This document shows, piece after piece, positions 18,601 to 20,752 of a stretch of 20,752 nt of DNA; within the stretch, counting starts at the first letter, position 1; each line of letters opens with the position of its first letter. A model generated the notes under the pieces. It was given only the letters and a program-made list of their open reading frames with translations. It searched no databases and had not been told where the DNA came from. The stretch is from Phallusia fumigata (taxonomy: Eukaryota; Chordata; Ascidiacea; Phlebobranchia; Ascidiidae). The position numbers were made by a program, and so were the translations under genes. The stretch is from the NCBI GenBank assembly GCA_008931825.1, contig QXVZ01027862.1:3112-23863 (forward strand), read 5' to 3'.

Positions 18601-19450
18601 GTTGGTTTCTTGACAGAAAAACTTTTGCAGTTGCAAAGGACGCAACCATAATGCGTGATTGCGTGTGATAACGTCATAGGCGCCCTGTGACGCTGCAAGG
18701 CGTGTGGTGTACCAATCTCACACTTACTATAATTTGTGTTGAGTTGAGCTTTTTTTGCTTGGTAAAAGAAAACATAGGGACAAAACACCACTACATCATT
18801 TACCAAGCCTGAAATAGCTGCCCGCCAAAACGGGGCGCAAAAAAGGCGCAAAACACGTGACGGGCACAATTTGTGGATTGAGGTTGAACATGACGCATCT
18901 ACACCGAAATTATAAAGCGTTGTGACGAATTTGTGTCACAACAGCACTACTGGCATGTGCCTTAAAGACCAGGCGGTTTCTGTCTTCTTTTAACAGGTTA
19001 CAGTCAAGATTTTGACCTGTTTGTTAGTTACATTTTTTTATCCTCGGTGGGCGAAACAACGCCCGAAAGCGTTGTGCTTAATAAATCCGCTCTCGCGCTT
19101 CTCGCCTCATTGAAGTTACATTGGATAATTTTCAAGTTTTACTTATGAAAGTTGAAGATTTGAAATTTTGGTCAACACATTGAGTTCCATTAGGAAACAG
19201 CAATGCCGCTAAGGTTTCTTTTTCAGGAAACCGAGACCTACGTTTCTCTGTATATTTCTACGTTTTCTCTGTAGAGTTAGGCAATTTACCGTGCCGTAGA
19301 CGCCACTATTATGTTACCCTACCTTCATCCTATTACCACAGCAGCTTAATTTTATACTTACAGACGTGTGCAAAGATATCACTTACCAGTTTTTTCCAAG
19401 TTTAAAAGCAAAACTACAACCAAAATTAGTATAGCCCGCACATTTTCCAT
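1..19450 (-). CDS. Secreted mucin-like EGF protein gene (multi-exon, 3' end outside window)
   Basis: This is the overall gene model; its exons are listed separately. The seen elements are a signal-peptide exon at 19387-19450, about 50 mini-exons with AG acceptors and GT (rarely GC) donors, and an EGF exon reaching the left edge. All exons called as intact keep phase 1 on both sides, so signal peptide, Thr/Ser-rich stalk and EGF modules join in one frame. Thr/Ser-rich segments of this kind are usually heavily O-glycosylated and extended, and calcium-binding EGF repeats form rigid extracellular rods. By inference the product is a secreted or surface-anchored glycoprotein; an anchor, if present, would lie beyond the left edge. 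I do not recognise a named orthologue. A gene split at the WxxW exon (two tandem genes) is possible, but I found no second signal-peptide exon between 14592 and 16040. Confidence 0.75.
77..445 (-). repeat. 123-bp tandem EGF repeats inside the exon
   Basis: Three full units plus the partial unit at 1-76 repeat with an exact 123-bp period (41 codons); the landmark GCCAAC recurs at 8, 131, 254, 377 and 500. The near identity at DNA level, including silent positions, points to recent duplication or gene conversion. Confidence 0.9.
1016..1054 (-). CDS. Last stalk mini-exon before the EGF exon
   Basis: The acceptor is GATTCTTGCAG, the peptide is VAGTEISEPSTT and the donor is GTACTT. It is 39 nt, phase 1-1. 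A 316-bp intron (700-1015) with no further feature separates it from the EGF exon. Confidence 0.7.
1116..1163 (-). CDS. Thr-rich mini-exon
   Basis: The acceptor is AATTATGCAG, the peptide is TETTNAALRIAPSTT and the donor is GTAAGT. It is 48 nt, phase 1-1. Confidence 0.7.
1343..1393 (-). CDS. Thr/Ser mini-exon
   Basis: The acceptor is CCTATAG, the peptide is TTEGLGDSVTTSESTS and the donor is GTAAGT. It is 51 nt, phase 1-1. Confidence 0.7.
1562..1600 (-). CDS. Mini-exon
   Basis: The acceptor is ATGGACAG, the peptide is YAIVASTLPATT and the donor is GTAGTG. It is 39 nt, phase 1-1. Confidence 0.6.
1708..1743 (-). CDS. Thr-rich mini-exon
   Basis: The acceptor is AATCTACAG, the peptide is FATTTEIITTT and the donor is GTAAGT. 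It is 36 nt, phase 1-1. Confidence 0.7.
1855..1899 (-). CDS. Thr-rich mini-exon, EGSGN type
   Basis: The acceptor is GTTGCAG, the peptide is TTEGSGNIEGDTTT and the donor is GTATTG. It is 45 nt, phase 1-1. Confidence 0.7.
2179..2217 (-). CDS. Thr-rich mini-exon
   Basis: The acceptor is TTTGCAG, the peptide is KTAETVTFQTTT and the donor is GTAAAA. It is 39 nt. The matching place in the duplicate block (about 5020-5040) keeps only a decayed remnant. Confidence 0.65.
2385..2426 (-). CDS. Thr/Ser mini-exon
   Basis: The acceptor is TTTCTTGCAG, the peptide is VATTSELIESTTS and the donor is GTAACA. It is 42 nt, phase 1-1. Confidence 0.65.
2489..2536 (-). CDS. Thr/Pro mini-exon
   Basis: The acceptor is TTTTTTCAG, the peptide is IETTDAPLPVVPSTE and the donor is GTAAAC. 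It is 48 nt, paralogue of 1116-1163. Confidence 0.65.
2674..2724 (-). pseudogene. Mini-exon with mutated donor
   Basis: The acceptor CATAG and the 51-nt frame TAEGSGNVASSSETTF are intact, but the donor reads ATAAGT where its paralogue at 1343 has GTAAGT. One G-to-A change has removed the canonical donor, so this exon is probably skipped. Confidence 0.55.
2936..3085 (+). repeat. tRNA-derived SINE-like element, copy 1
   Basis: It lies in the 2725-3856 intron interval. A tRNA-like core at about 3002-3068 has box A-like TGGCAATGGG (3008-3017), box B-like GGTTCTAATCC (3050-3060) and pairing arms CCAAGAT/GTCTTGG. It shares a 50-nt leader with copy 2 at the same spacing. A bona fide tRNA gene is unlikely because the arms are degenerate. 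Confidence 0.6.
3086..3240. repeat. Possible short inverted-repeat element next to SINE copy 1
   Basis: ACGAACGAATACATAAA near 3090 is mirrored imperfectly by the reverse of ATTTATTTATTCGTTCGCACG near 3217-3236. The roughly 150-bp interval is richer in CpG than its surroundings. It could be a MITE or the non-tRNA tail of the SINE. Confidence 0.3.
3403..3415 (+). repeat. Run of 13 G
   Basis: An uninterrupted G run stands in otherwise AT-rich intron. The length may be a sequencing or assembly estimate. Confidence 0.8.
3725..3790 (-). repeat. Dispersed repeat, inverted copy
   Basis: Its reverse strand contains ATGACATGATTGTTTCTGC, which matches the plus-strand copy at about 14808-14826. It is part of a repeat family otherwise confined to 14700-16900. 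Confidence 0.55.
3857..3898 (-). CDS. Thr/Pro mini-exon
   Basis: The acceptor is TTTCTTGCAG, the peptide is AATTSKLMEPPTT and the donor is GTAATG. It is 42 nt, related to the exons at 2385 and 1016. Confidence 0.65.
4116..4265 (+). repeat. tRNA-derived SINE-like element, copy 2
   Basis: Box A-like GGACAAGTGG is at 4189-4198 and box B-like GGTTCTAATCC at 4225-4235, inside arms CCAAGAC/GTCTTGG (4182-4188 and 4237-4243) that pair perfectly. The leader from GCAAATCAGTGC onward matches copy 1. Flanks outside the unit do not match, so it looks like an independent insertion rather than part of a larger duplication. Confidence 0.6.
4381..4419 (-). CDS. Mini-exon
   Basis: The acceptor is AACTTACAG, the peptide is EIIAASKLPDTT and the donor is GTAATT. 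It is 39 nt, the duplicate of 1562-1600. Confidence 0.6.
4524..4559 (-). CDS. Thr-rich mini-exon
   Basis: The acceptor is AATTTACAG, the peptide is IQTRNKITTTT and the donor is GTGGGT. It is 36 nt, the duplicate of 1708-1743. Confidence 0.6.
4667..4711 (-). CDS. Thr-rich mini-exon, EGSGN type
   Basis: The acceptor is GTTACAG, the peptide is TTEGSGNVEADTTT and the donor is GTATTT. It is 45 nt. It is the duplicate of the exon at 1855. Confidence 0.7.
5191..5240 (-). pseudogene. Frameshifted mini-exon
   Basis: It resembles the exon at 6050 at its start (TTDV) and ends SST plus a GTGTAT donor, but the interval between AG and donor is 50 nt. A one-base loss just after the acceptor breaks the otherwise universal multiple-of-three rule and would create a frameshift if used. 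Confidence 0.5.
5561..5599 (-). CDS. Thr/Ser mini-exon
   Basis: The acceptor is TTTTTTTAACAG, the peptide is TETPGHAGESTM and the donor is GTATGT. It is 39 nt, phase 1-1. Confidence 0.6.
5658..5699 (-). CDS. Thr-containing mini-exon
   Basis: The acceptor is AACTTCAG, the peptide is VLTSAGVTTLNAL and the donor is GTACTG. It is 42 nt, phase 1-1. Confidence 0.5.
5823..5862 (-). pseudogene. Mini-exon relic without acceptor
   Basis: The frame TTGFGKFETSS ends at a good GTAAGA donor, but the expected CAG acceptor reads TTTTAT, so there is no AG at the exon start. It is probably skipped. Confidence 0.45.
6050..6100 (-). CDS. Thr/Ser-rich mini-exon
   Basis: The acceptor is GTCTCTACAG, the peptide is TTDVVTTAAPTSSSTT and the donor is GTAAAT. 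It is 51 nt, phase 1-1. It is a classic mucin-like Thr/Ser/Pro segment. Confidence 0.7.
6327..6368 (-). CDS. Mini-exon class B (diverged)
   Basis: The acceptor is ATTTCAACAG, the peptide is IEETAKETTQGTT and the donor is GTCTGT. It is 42 nt, phase 1-1. Confidence 0.6.
6536..6586 (-). CDS. Mini-exon class C (older copy)
   Basis: The acceptor is TTTTTAATAG (or GCAG 6 nt later), the peptide is ADTSEGSGNSVTGATT and the donor is GTAAAT. It is 51 nt. It links the C class to the DTTEGSGN exons further left. Confidence 0.65.
6736..6774 (-). CDS. Mini-exon class D (diverged)
   Basis: The acceptor is CAATTGTAG, the peptide is IYTTTGAKTQST and the donor is A|GTATGT. It is 39 nt, phase 1-1. Confidence 0.65.
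6888..6929 (-). CDS. Mini-exon class G
   Basis: The acceptor is GTTTTTGAAG, the peptide is IVTTTQMTKHTTS and the donor is GTAATT. It is 42 nt, phase 1-1. Confidence 0.6.
7030..7095 (-). CDS. Mini-exon class A
   Basis: It is 66 nt, YDVLSTAEL, four Thr, DERTQSTT. The acceptor is CTGTTTTAAAAG and the donor is GTAACT. Confidence 0.65.
7374..7394 (-). pseudogene. Truncated class B exon at a recombination junction
   Basis: The 3' part of a B exon (TTQGTT plus GTATCA donor) is intact, but its 5' half and acceptor are replaced by the intron sequence that precedes an A exon. An AAG inside the exon would allow a 21-nt phase-1 exon, but it has no pyrimidine tract. It probably is not spliced. Confidence 0.5.
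7476..7541 (-). CDS. Mini-exon class A
   Basis: It is 66 nt, YDVLSTAEL, four Thr, NERTQSTT. The acceptor is TTTTATAAG and the donor is GTAACT. Confidence 0.65.
7808..7861 (-). CDS. Mini-exon class B with duplicated donor
   Basis: The peptide is FKTTTKVTTQGTTGITT. A 12-nt duplication at the 3' end of the exon yields two phase-1 donors (exon edge 7808 or 7820), so four residues (GITT) are optional. It is 54 or 42 nt, both in frame. The acceptor is TTTAACAG. Confidence 0.6.
8042..8089 (-). CDS. Mini-exon class C
   Basis: The peptide is ADNEGSGNSETGVTT, with acceptor TTTTTAATAG and donor GTATGT. It is 48 nt, phase 1-1. Confidence 0.65.
8242..8280 (-). CDS. Mini-exon class D
   Basis: The peptide is IFTTTQATTQST, with acceptor AATTGCAG and donor A|GTATGT. 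It is 39 nt, phase 1-1. Confidence 0.65.
8351..8398 (-). CDS. Mini-exon class E
   Basis: The peptide is TATDAAVRPTVQTTN, with acceptor GATTTCACAG and donor GTAAAA. It is 48 nt, phase 1-1. Confidence 0.65.
8523..8561 (-). CDS. Mini-exon class F
   Basis: The peptide is TTEESNNLKAMA, with acceptor AATTGCAG and donor GTAATA. It is 39 nt, phase 1-1. Confidence 0.65.
8650..8700 (-). pseudogene. Class G exon relic, donor half deleted
   Basis: Only the acceptor-side part of a G exon remains. The missing stretch runs from CTTCAT to the TCAT inside the exon in intact units (compare 6836-6910), as expected for deletion between short direct repeats. The copy near 12000 has the same junction. Confidence 0.55.
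8782..8850 (-). CDS. Mini-exon class A
   Basis: It is 69 nt, SYDVLSTAEL, four Thr, DERTQSTT. The acceptor is TTTTAG and the donor is GTAACT. It pairs with 12122-12190 in the 3.34-kb duplication. Confidence 0.7.
9126..9170 (-). CDS. Mini-exon class B (NAGNAG acceptor)
   Basis: The peptide is DFETTSKVTTQGTT, with a tandem CAGCAG acceptor and GTATCT donor, 45 nt. By eye the exon and about 180 bp of flank to its right are identical to those of the copy at 12465. Confidence 0.65.
9370..9435 (-). CDS. Mini-exon class A
   Basis: It is 66 nt. The peptide runs YDVLSTAEL, TTNT, then DERTQSTT (one Thr changed to Asn). The acceptor is TTTTTTTAG and the donor is GTAACT. Confidence 0.7.
9716..9757 (-). 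CDS. Mini-exon class B
   Basis: The peptide is FQTTSKVTTQGTT, with acceptor TTTAACAG and donor GTATCA. It is 42 nt, phase 1-1. Confidence 0.65.
9992..10042 (-). CDS. Mini-exon class C
   Basis: The acceptor is TTTAATAG, the peptide is ADNNEGSGNSETGVTT and the donor is GTGTGT. It is 51 nt; one extra Asn codon compared with other C copies, frame kept. Confidence 0.65.
10195..10233 (-). CDS. Mini-exon class D
   Basis: The peptide is IFTTTQATTQST, with acceptor AATTGCAG and donor A|GTATGT. It is 39 nt, phase 1-1. Confidence 0.65.
10305..10352 (-). CDS. Mini-exon class E
   Basis: The acceptor is TTTTGAAG, the peptide is TSTVAATRPTAQTTY and the donor is GTAAAA. It is 48 nt, phase 1-1. It is the most diverged of the full-length E copies. 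Confidence 0.6.
10479..10517 (-). CDS. Mini-exon class F
   Basis: The acceptor is AATTGCAG, the peptide is TTEESNNLEAVA and the donor is GTAATG. It is 39 nt, phase 1-1. Confidence 0.65.
10664..10705 (-). CDS. Mini-exon class G
   Basis: The acceptor is TTTTTTGAAG, the peptide is IVPTTQMSKHTTS and the donor is GTAAAT. It is 42 nt, phase 1-1. Only this copy and 6888-6929 remain intact; four other G copies are broken. Confidence 0.6.
10806..10871 (-). CDS. Mini-exon class A
   Basis: It is 66 nt, phase 1-1. The peptide runs YDVLSTAEL, four Thr, then NQRTQSTT (NQ replaces DE of most copies). The acceptor is TTTTATAAG and the donor is GTAACT. Confidence 0.65.
11152..11193 (-). CDS. Mini-exon class B
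   Basis: The acceptor is TACTTTAACAG, the peptide is FETTSKVTTQGTT and the donor is GTATCA. It is 42 nt; a base change removes the upstream AG, so the NAGNAG choice is absent here. Confidence 0.65.
11386..11433 (-). CDS. Mini-exon class C
   Basis: The acceptor is TTTTTAATAG, the peptide is ADNEGSGNSETGVTT and the donor is GTGTGT. It is 48 nt, phase 1-1; a second in-frame AG 6 nt inside (GCAG) could drop two residues. The EGSGN core recurs in exons at 1855, 4667 and 6536. Confidence 0.65.
11586..11624 (-). CDS. Mini-exon class D
   Basis: The acceptor is TAATTGCAG, the peptide is IFTTTQATTQST and the donor is A|GTATGT. It is 39 nt, phase 1-1. Class D is unusual in ending in A rather than G before the donor. 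Confidence 0.65.
11695..11742 (-). CDS. Mini-exon class E
   Basis: The acceptor is GATTTCACAG, the peptide is TATDTAVRPTVQTTN and the donor is GTAAAT. It is 48 nt, phase 1-1. Confidence 0.65.
11868..11906 (-). CDS. Mini-exon class F
   Basis: The acceptor is AATTGCAG, the peptide is TSEESNNLKAVA and the donor is GTAATA. It is 39 nt, phase 1-1. This class is acidic and Asn-rich rather than Thr-rich. Confidence 0.65.
11995..12040 (-). pseudogene. Class G exon relic, donor half deleted
   Basis: It has the same deletion junction (CTTCATTTGAG) as the relic at 8650-8700, so the deletion predates the 3.34-kb duplication. Confidence 0.55.
12122..12190 (-). CDS. Mini-exon class A
   Basis: It is 69 nt, phase 1-1, and reads SYDVLSTAEL, then four Thr, then DERTQSTT, with a GTAACT donor. 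By eye it is identical in the exon to the copies at 12709 and 8782. Confidence 0.7.
12465..12509 (-). CDS. Mini-exon class B (NAGNAG acceptor)
   Basis: It has the same sequence as the copy at 13055: peptide DFETTSKVTTQGTT, tandem CAGCAG acceptor, GTATCT donor, 45 nt. It belongs to the first half of the 588-bp A-B dimer. Confidence 0.65.
12709..12777 (-). CDS. Mini-exon class A
   Basis: The acceptor is TTTTAG, the peptide runs SYDVLSTAEL, then four Thr, then DERTQSTT, and the donor is GTAACT. It is 69 nt, phase 1-1; this version carries one codon more than the 66-nt A copies because its acceptor lies 3 nt further upstream. Confidence 0.7.
13055..13099 (-). CDS. Mini-exon class B (NAGNAG acceptor)
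   Basis: The acceptor TATTTCAGCAG offers two AGs three bases apart, so one residue (A or none) is optional. The peptide is DFETTSKVTTQGTT and the donor is GTATCT. It is 45 or 42 nt. Confidence 0.65.
13300..13345 (-). pseudogene. Class C exon relic
   Basis: Weak similarity to C exons remains (TTGTTGCAACAG) but neither a usable donor nor the EGSGN core is left. Confidence 0.4.
13437..13472 (-). CDS. Mini-exon class E (shortened)
   Basis: The acceptor is ATTTTTCAG, the peptide is TAKVIAATATN and the donor is GTAAAA as in the other E copies. At 36 nt it has lost four codons compared with the 48-nt copies but stays symmetric. Confidence 0.5.
13604..13645 (-). CDS. Mini-exon class F (diverged)
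   Basis: The acceptor is CACTGAAG, the peptide is NITDESKNLEATI and the donor is GTAAAA. It is 42 nt, phase 1-1. Confidence 0.5.
13800..13841 (-). pseudogene. Class G exon with in-frame stop
   Basis: A 42-nt G exon has acceptor TTTTGAAG and frame IVTTA followed by TAA, with the donor changed to GCAATT. Stop and weakened donor together mark it as dead. Confidence 0.6.
14015..14053 (-). CDS. Mini-exon class D (diverged)
   Basis: The acceptor is CAACTGCAG, the peptide is IETSLGATTQIT and the donor is A|GTATGT. It is 39 nt, phase 1-1. A second in-frame acceptor 18 nt upstream (exon edge 14071) would add INTTAG. Confidence 0.55.
14401..14455 (-). pseudogene. Class G exon relic
   Basis: It keeps CACACTACATCA at the 3' end but has lost the GT donor (ATCAAGCTTG), and the frame contains a stop near its start. 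Confidence 0.45.
14520..14591 (-). CDS. Mini-exon class A, extended by a shifted donor
   Basis: The acceptor is CTGTTTTAG. The peptide starts ANGLVVATTTDPREQSTT like class A, but the usual donor G|GT has become G|GA. The frame stays open for GKIFD and meets a GTAATT donor 15 nt further on, again in phase 1. Total length is 72 nt. It is a diverged A copy that remains splice-competent on paper. Confidence 0.55.
14592..16040. other. Exon-free interval with repeat fragments
   Basis: No credible exon or signal-peptide start was found on either strand. The first 50 bases resemble the intron that follows class A exons. From about 14690 it holds repeat-family sequence: a copy of the GGGTGGCTTTTAC...CTGCAGG repeat (about 14697-14870), and a piece of the 128-bp unit near 15005-15135. 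The rest (15150-15780) shows nothing recognisable. Confidence 0.5.
15784..15802 (-). terminator. Candidate polyadenylation signals after WxxW exon
   Basis: Two minus-strand AATAAA hexamers at 15784-15789 and 15797-15802 lie 240-257 bp past the WxxW stop codon. They support use of that exon as a 3' terminal exon, though AATAAA is common by chance in such AT-rich DNA. Confidence 0.35.
16041..16321 (-). CDS. WxxW-domain exon (alternative last exon or cassette)
   Basis: A single open block of 92 codons begins after the acceptor TTTTTTTTGTCAAAAG in phase 1. It reads CPDGVWTNFFNRDHPSGK near its start and ends VRFCCPKS then TAG (16043-16041). The spaced Trp/Phe pair, the Asp-x-Pro turn, GKCDCETLKELR, a central GQICDIP, VCWNIGQTCHDYKVRFCCP and eight to nine Cys match the WxxW module of mucin-2, CILP and otogelin-like extracellular proteins; here the second Trp is Phe. 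The domain is complete. Two AATAAA signals lie about 240 bp downstream. An A|GTTAGT sequence overlapping the stop could act as a weak phase-1 donor (exon 16046-16321, 276 nt), letting the domain be spliced into the stalk in frame. Confidence 0.8.
16370..16520 (+). repeat. Dispersed repeat copy
   Basis: ACACTGGGTCTCAGAGTTAC followed by TTATGGCATTATTGTTTGTG and CAGGCAGGAACGCATC aligns with copies at 14776-14870 and 16812-16890. Confidence 0.5.
16730..16890 (+). repeat. Dispersed repeat copy
   Basis: It begins GAAGGGTGGCTTTTACCAT as at 14697 and continues CATTGGGTCTCGTAATTGC and CTGCAGGCATAAATGCAT. It is directly preceded by a 128-bp-unit fragment (about 16645-16730), so the two repeat types travel together. 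Confidence 0.5.
17030..17455. repeat. About 128-bp tandem repeat, three units
   Basis: The landmark ACCACAATGACATGTT recurs at 17078, 17205 and (as ACTACAATGGCATGTT) 17334, a period of 127-129 bp. Each unit also contains AACTGTCCAAA, a TTTGACCCATTTAGGGGCTA-type stretch and a GGGGCTCTA-type stretch. Related single units occur near 15005 and 16645. Confidence 0.75.
17636..17677 (-). CDS. Mini-exon class B
   Basis: The acceptor is TACTTTAACAG, the peptide is FETTSKVTTQGTT and the donor is GTATCG. It is 42 nt, phase 1-1. It is the exon immediately upstream of the WxxW exon in transcript order. Its flanking intron matches that of other class B copies back to about 17456, where the match ends. Confidence 0.65.
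17885..17915 (-). pseudogene. Class C exon relic
   Basis: The acceptor TTTTAATAG and the start ADINDE survive, then the frame hits TAA and the donor half is deleted. Confidence 0.5.
18051..18077 (-). CDS. Mini-exon class D (short copy)
   Basis: The acceptor is AATTGTAG, the peptide is ILTTTQST and the donor is A|GTACGT. At 27 nt it is a D-class exon (usually 39 nt) that lacks four internal codons but keeps phase 1-1. Confidence 0.6.
18140..18170 (-). pseudogene. Possible class E exon relic
   Basis: The GTAAAA donor context of E exons is present (TTTTACCACATTTG on the plus strand), but the body of the exon is not recognisable. Confidence 0.3.
18262..18312 (-). CDS. Exon 2: Thr/Ser-rich mini-exon with GC donor
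   Basis: The acceptor is TTTTTTATAG and the whole codons read TSTSFPNFESTTEDLT. The donor is GCAAGT rather than GTAAGT, a GC-AG intron with an otherwise perfect donor. The exon is 51 nt, phase 1-1. It is the first stalk exon after the signal peptide and does not clearly belong to classes A-G. Confidence 0.65.
18313..19386. other. Long first intron with CpG-rich stretch
   Basis: No exon with consistent phase was found. About 18600-19100 is far richer in CpG than the rest of the window (for example GGCGCCCTGTGACGC, AACGGGGCGC). It also contains ACGTCA-type motifs and a perfect hairpin ACAACGC-CCGAAA-GCGTTGT at about 19049-19068. It could be an inserted mobile element or an intronic regulatory region. 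Confidence 0.4.
19387..19450 (-). CDS. Exon 1: signal peptide
   Basis: The ATG is at 19450-19448 and the frame reads MENVRAILILVVVLLLNL followed by EKTG-like residues. This is a short N-region with one Arg and a hydrophobic core of about ten residues, typical of a secretory signal. The exon has 21 whole codons plus one base and ends at a strong GTAAGT donor (phase 1), matching the phase of every downstream exon. The start was chosen because it gives the signal sequence and is the only Met in the frame. No TATA box is evident upstream, and a trans-spliced or longer 5' UTR cannot be excluded. Confidence 0.75.
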
Positions 19451-19900
19451 CTCGAACGTCTGCGTACTCTTAGCTGGTCGCAGCGTGATGTGTTGTGTTC
19501 AAACATTTAGAAACCCACAAATTTTGGAAAGCAACAACCTACCTTATGTGGCTTCCTGCATTCCATGATTCAATCACGGTTTTACGTCAGTTTATCAACA
19601 GCCCGCCACACCGAACTCTTTTGTACGATGACTCGATTAGGCAGATGTTGACGAGACTAACCACTATTACTTTTTCATGTTTTTAACATATTTTCATAGT
19701 TTCGTTTGTTTACTTCAAATATCTTTCGTCGAAAACCAAAAAAGGCTACATAAAAATGTTTGTTTAAAGACTTGATAGTTTGAGAAAAATGTTGTATAAA
19801 GTTTTTTTAATAAATATGCCATTGGCTAATTATACAGGGCCAGTAAACCTTTTTCAACAAATTCGAAACAAAATCCGTTTTAAATAATTGTTTTATTACA
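19451..19900 (-). promoter_or_regulatory. Putative promoter / 5' UTR region
   Basis: This is the DNA directly upstream of the start codon. A CRE-like TGACGTAA on the minus strand lies near 19582-19589. No TATA box or initiator could be fixed by eye. Confidence 0.3.
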
Positions 19901-20080
19901 GATATAAGCAGGGCTAGAAAAAATGCAAATTTCCGGGGAAGCCAACAAAAATTTCCTGCCAAATCCCCTAGGTTCCTATATGTAACAGGAATGTTAAACT
20001 AATAGATGTTACAAAAACAAAACTAATTTCCCGGGATGGAGCTTCCCCATTTCCCCACTTTTTCTCACCATGGATATAAG
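19901..20080. mobile_element. hAT-like MITE with 8-bp target duplication
   Basis: An identical GATATAAG flanks the element on both sides (19901-19908 and 20073-20080). The 164-bp interior starts CAGGGCTAGAAAAAATG and ends in the imperfect reverse complement (CATGGTGAGAAAAAGTG read inward). Internal arms with GGGGAAGC and GCTTCCCC continue the foldback. No transposase is encoded, so it is a non-autonomous element; the 8-bp duplication and CAGGG terminus point to hAT. Confidence 0.65.
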
Positions 20081-20752
20081 TTTGAACACTTTAGTAGACC
20101 TTTTTGGGACGATTGCTAAAACAAAGACTAAAAAGCAAATTACTTGTAATAATTATGTGTTGGCCCTAGAACTCCCATGGTTTATGTGTTTGTTTACTGC
20201 AAGGCCAACAAGCCTCCTTCAACATTTCCCTGTCCCACATCGTTATTAAAAATTGTAGGACAGTTGAAAAAAATCATCTCCTCAAAAATGCGTTTAACAG
20301 CGACACAGGAATTACCGAGACGGTTTTCACCAGTGGCAAAGATGTCAATTGCTTCAGGGACAATTACCAGGAAGACGTTTTTGTTTAATCAACGACATTA
20401 TTTAATATCAAAAACATGTTTGTTGTTAAAAAAGATAAACAAATGTCCTTGTACAATGCCGTGTGGGTACACAAAATAGAGCGTAATACTCTGGAAGCGG
20501 AAACATCAGCGTGTGGTAAGCTTACGTCATAAAACAGATGCACTGAGTTGGTACTGTCTCCCCCACGCTTGCATATCGGTATAAACGCTGTTGGTACATT
20601 TGATTTAAAGGCACGTATTGAGTTGTGAGCGCACCCTGTCGCTCAAAACGTGGCGTTGAACATGAAAAAAGTAATGTTGAACTTGTTTAATTGTGCAAGG
20701 ACTGGGTTTAAAAGCGGAAACACTGGTGTGGTATGAATCGAGCGGATCAGAT
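20081..20752. other. Upstream flank without a supported gene
   Basis: No coding region with a convincing start and splice signals was found. A short direct repeat AGCGGAAACA...GTGTGGTA occurs at 20496-20517 and 20713-20733. Confidence 0.4.

Noticed and set aside
18483..18869. 128-codon minus-strand open frame
   Set aside because: It lies in the first intron within the CpG-rich stretch, shows no recognisable domain, and has no phase-1 splice sites.
19040..19075. Hammerhead ribozyme, suggested by CGAAAC plus hairpin
   Set aside because: The CUGANGA core is not present in the expected place and no closing stem is visible.
20170..20479. Overlapping plus-strand open frames, one reading DTGITETVFTSGKDVNCF
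   Set aside because: The better-looking frame has no Met and no clear upstream exon, the other has no domain; two frames open at once in 300 bp is not strong evidence.
1..20752. CRISPR array or prokaryotic operon
   Set aside because: Repeats are exons and introns of one eukaryotic gene; there are no short direct repeats with unique spacers and no ribosome-binding sites or compact genes.

Overview
The window is animal (metazoan) genomic DNA. It is AT-rich, has no prokaryotic gene layout, and carries spliceosomal introns, a tRNA-derived SINE, a hAT-like foldback element and extracellular modules known from animals (calcium-binding EGF, WxxW). The compact introns and domain mix would suit an invertebrate deuterostome such as an ascidian, but the species is an inference and not proven here.

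Nearly the whole window is one large gene read on the minus strand (right to left). It starts at 19450 with a signal-peptide exon and runs off the left edge inside an exon of calcium-binding EGF repeats (1-699). Between them I could place about 50 tiny exons (21-72 nt) coding for Thr/Ser-rich, mucin-like peptide. Every exon called as intact begins with two bases of a split codon, ends with one base, and has a length divisible by three (symmetric phase 1-1). Exons can therefore be added, lost or skipped without shifting the frame. Joined, they give a secreted or surface protein: signal peptide, roughly 820 residues of Thr/Ser-rich stalk, then EGF domains. A separate exon at 16041-16321 codes for a WxxW (mucin-2/CILP type) domain. 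It is followed at once by a stop codon that overlaps a possible phase-1 splice donor, so it may be an alternative 3' end or an in-frame cassette.

Layout from left to right: 1-699 EGF exon; 1016-5700 older, diverged mini-exons duplicated in blocks, with two SINE copies and a few broken exons; 6050-13645 a young array of seven recurring exon classes (called A-G here) with conserved introns and a 3.34-kb higher-order duplication; 13800-14591 decaying array edge; 14640-17456 a block of repeats carrying the WxxW exon, apparently inserted inside one array intron; 17636-18312 the first mini-exons; 18313-19386 a long first intron with a CpG-rich stretch; 19387-19450 the signal-peptide exon; 19451-20752 upstream DNA with a hAT-like MITE.

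Long open frames on the plus strand in the array are antisense shadows of the repeated exons and were not annotated. All splice calls are by eye; no transcript evidence was available.
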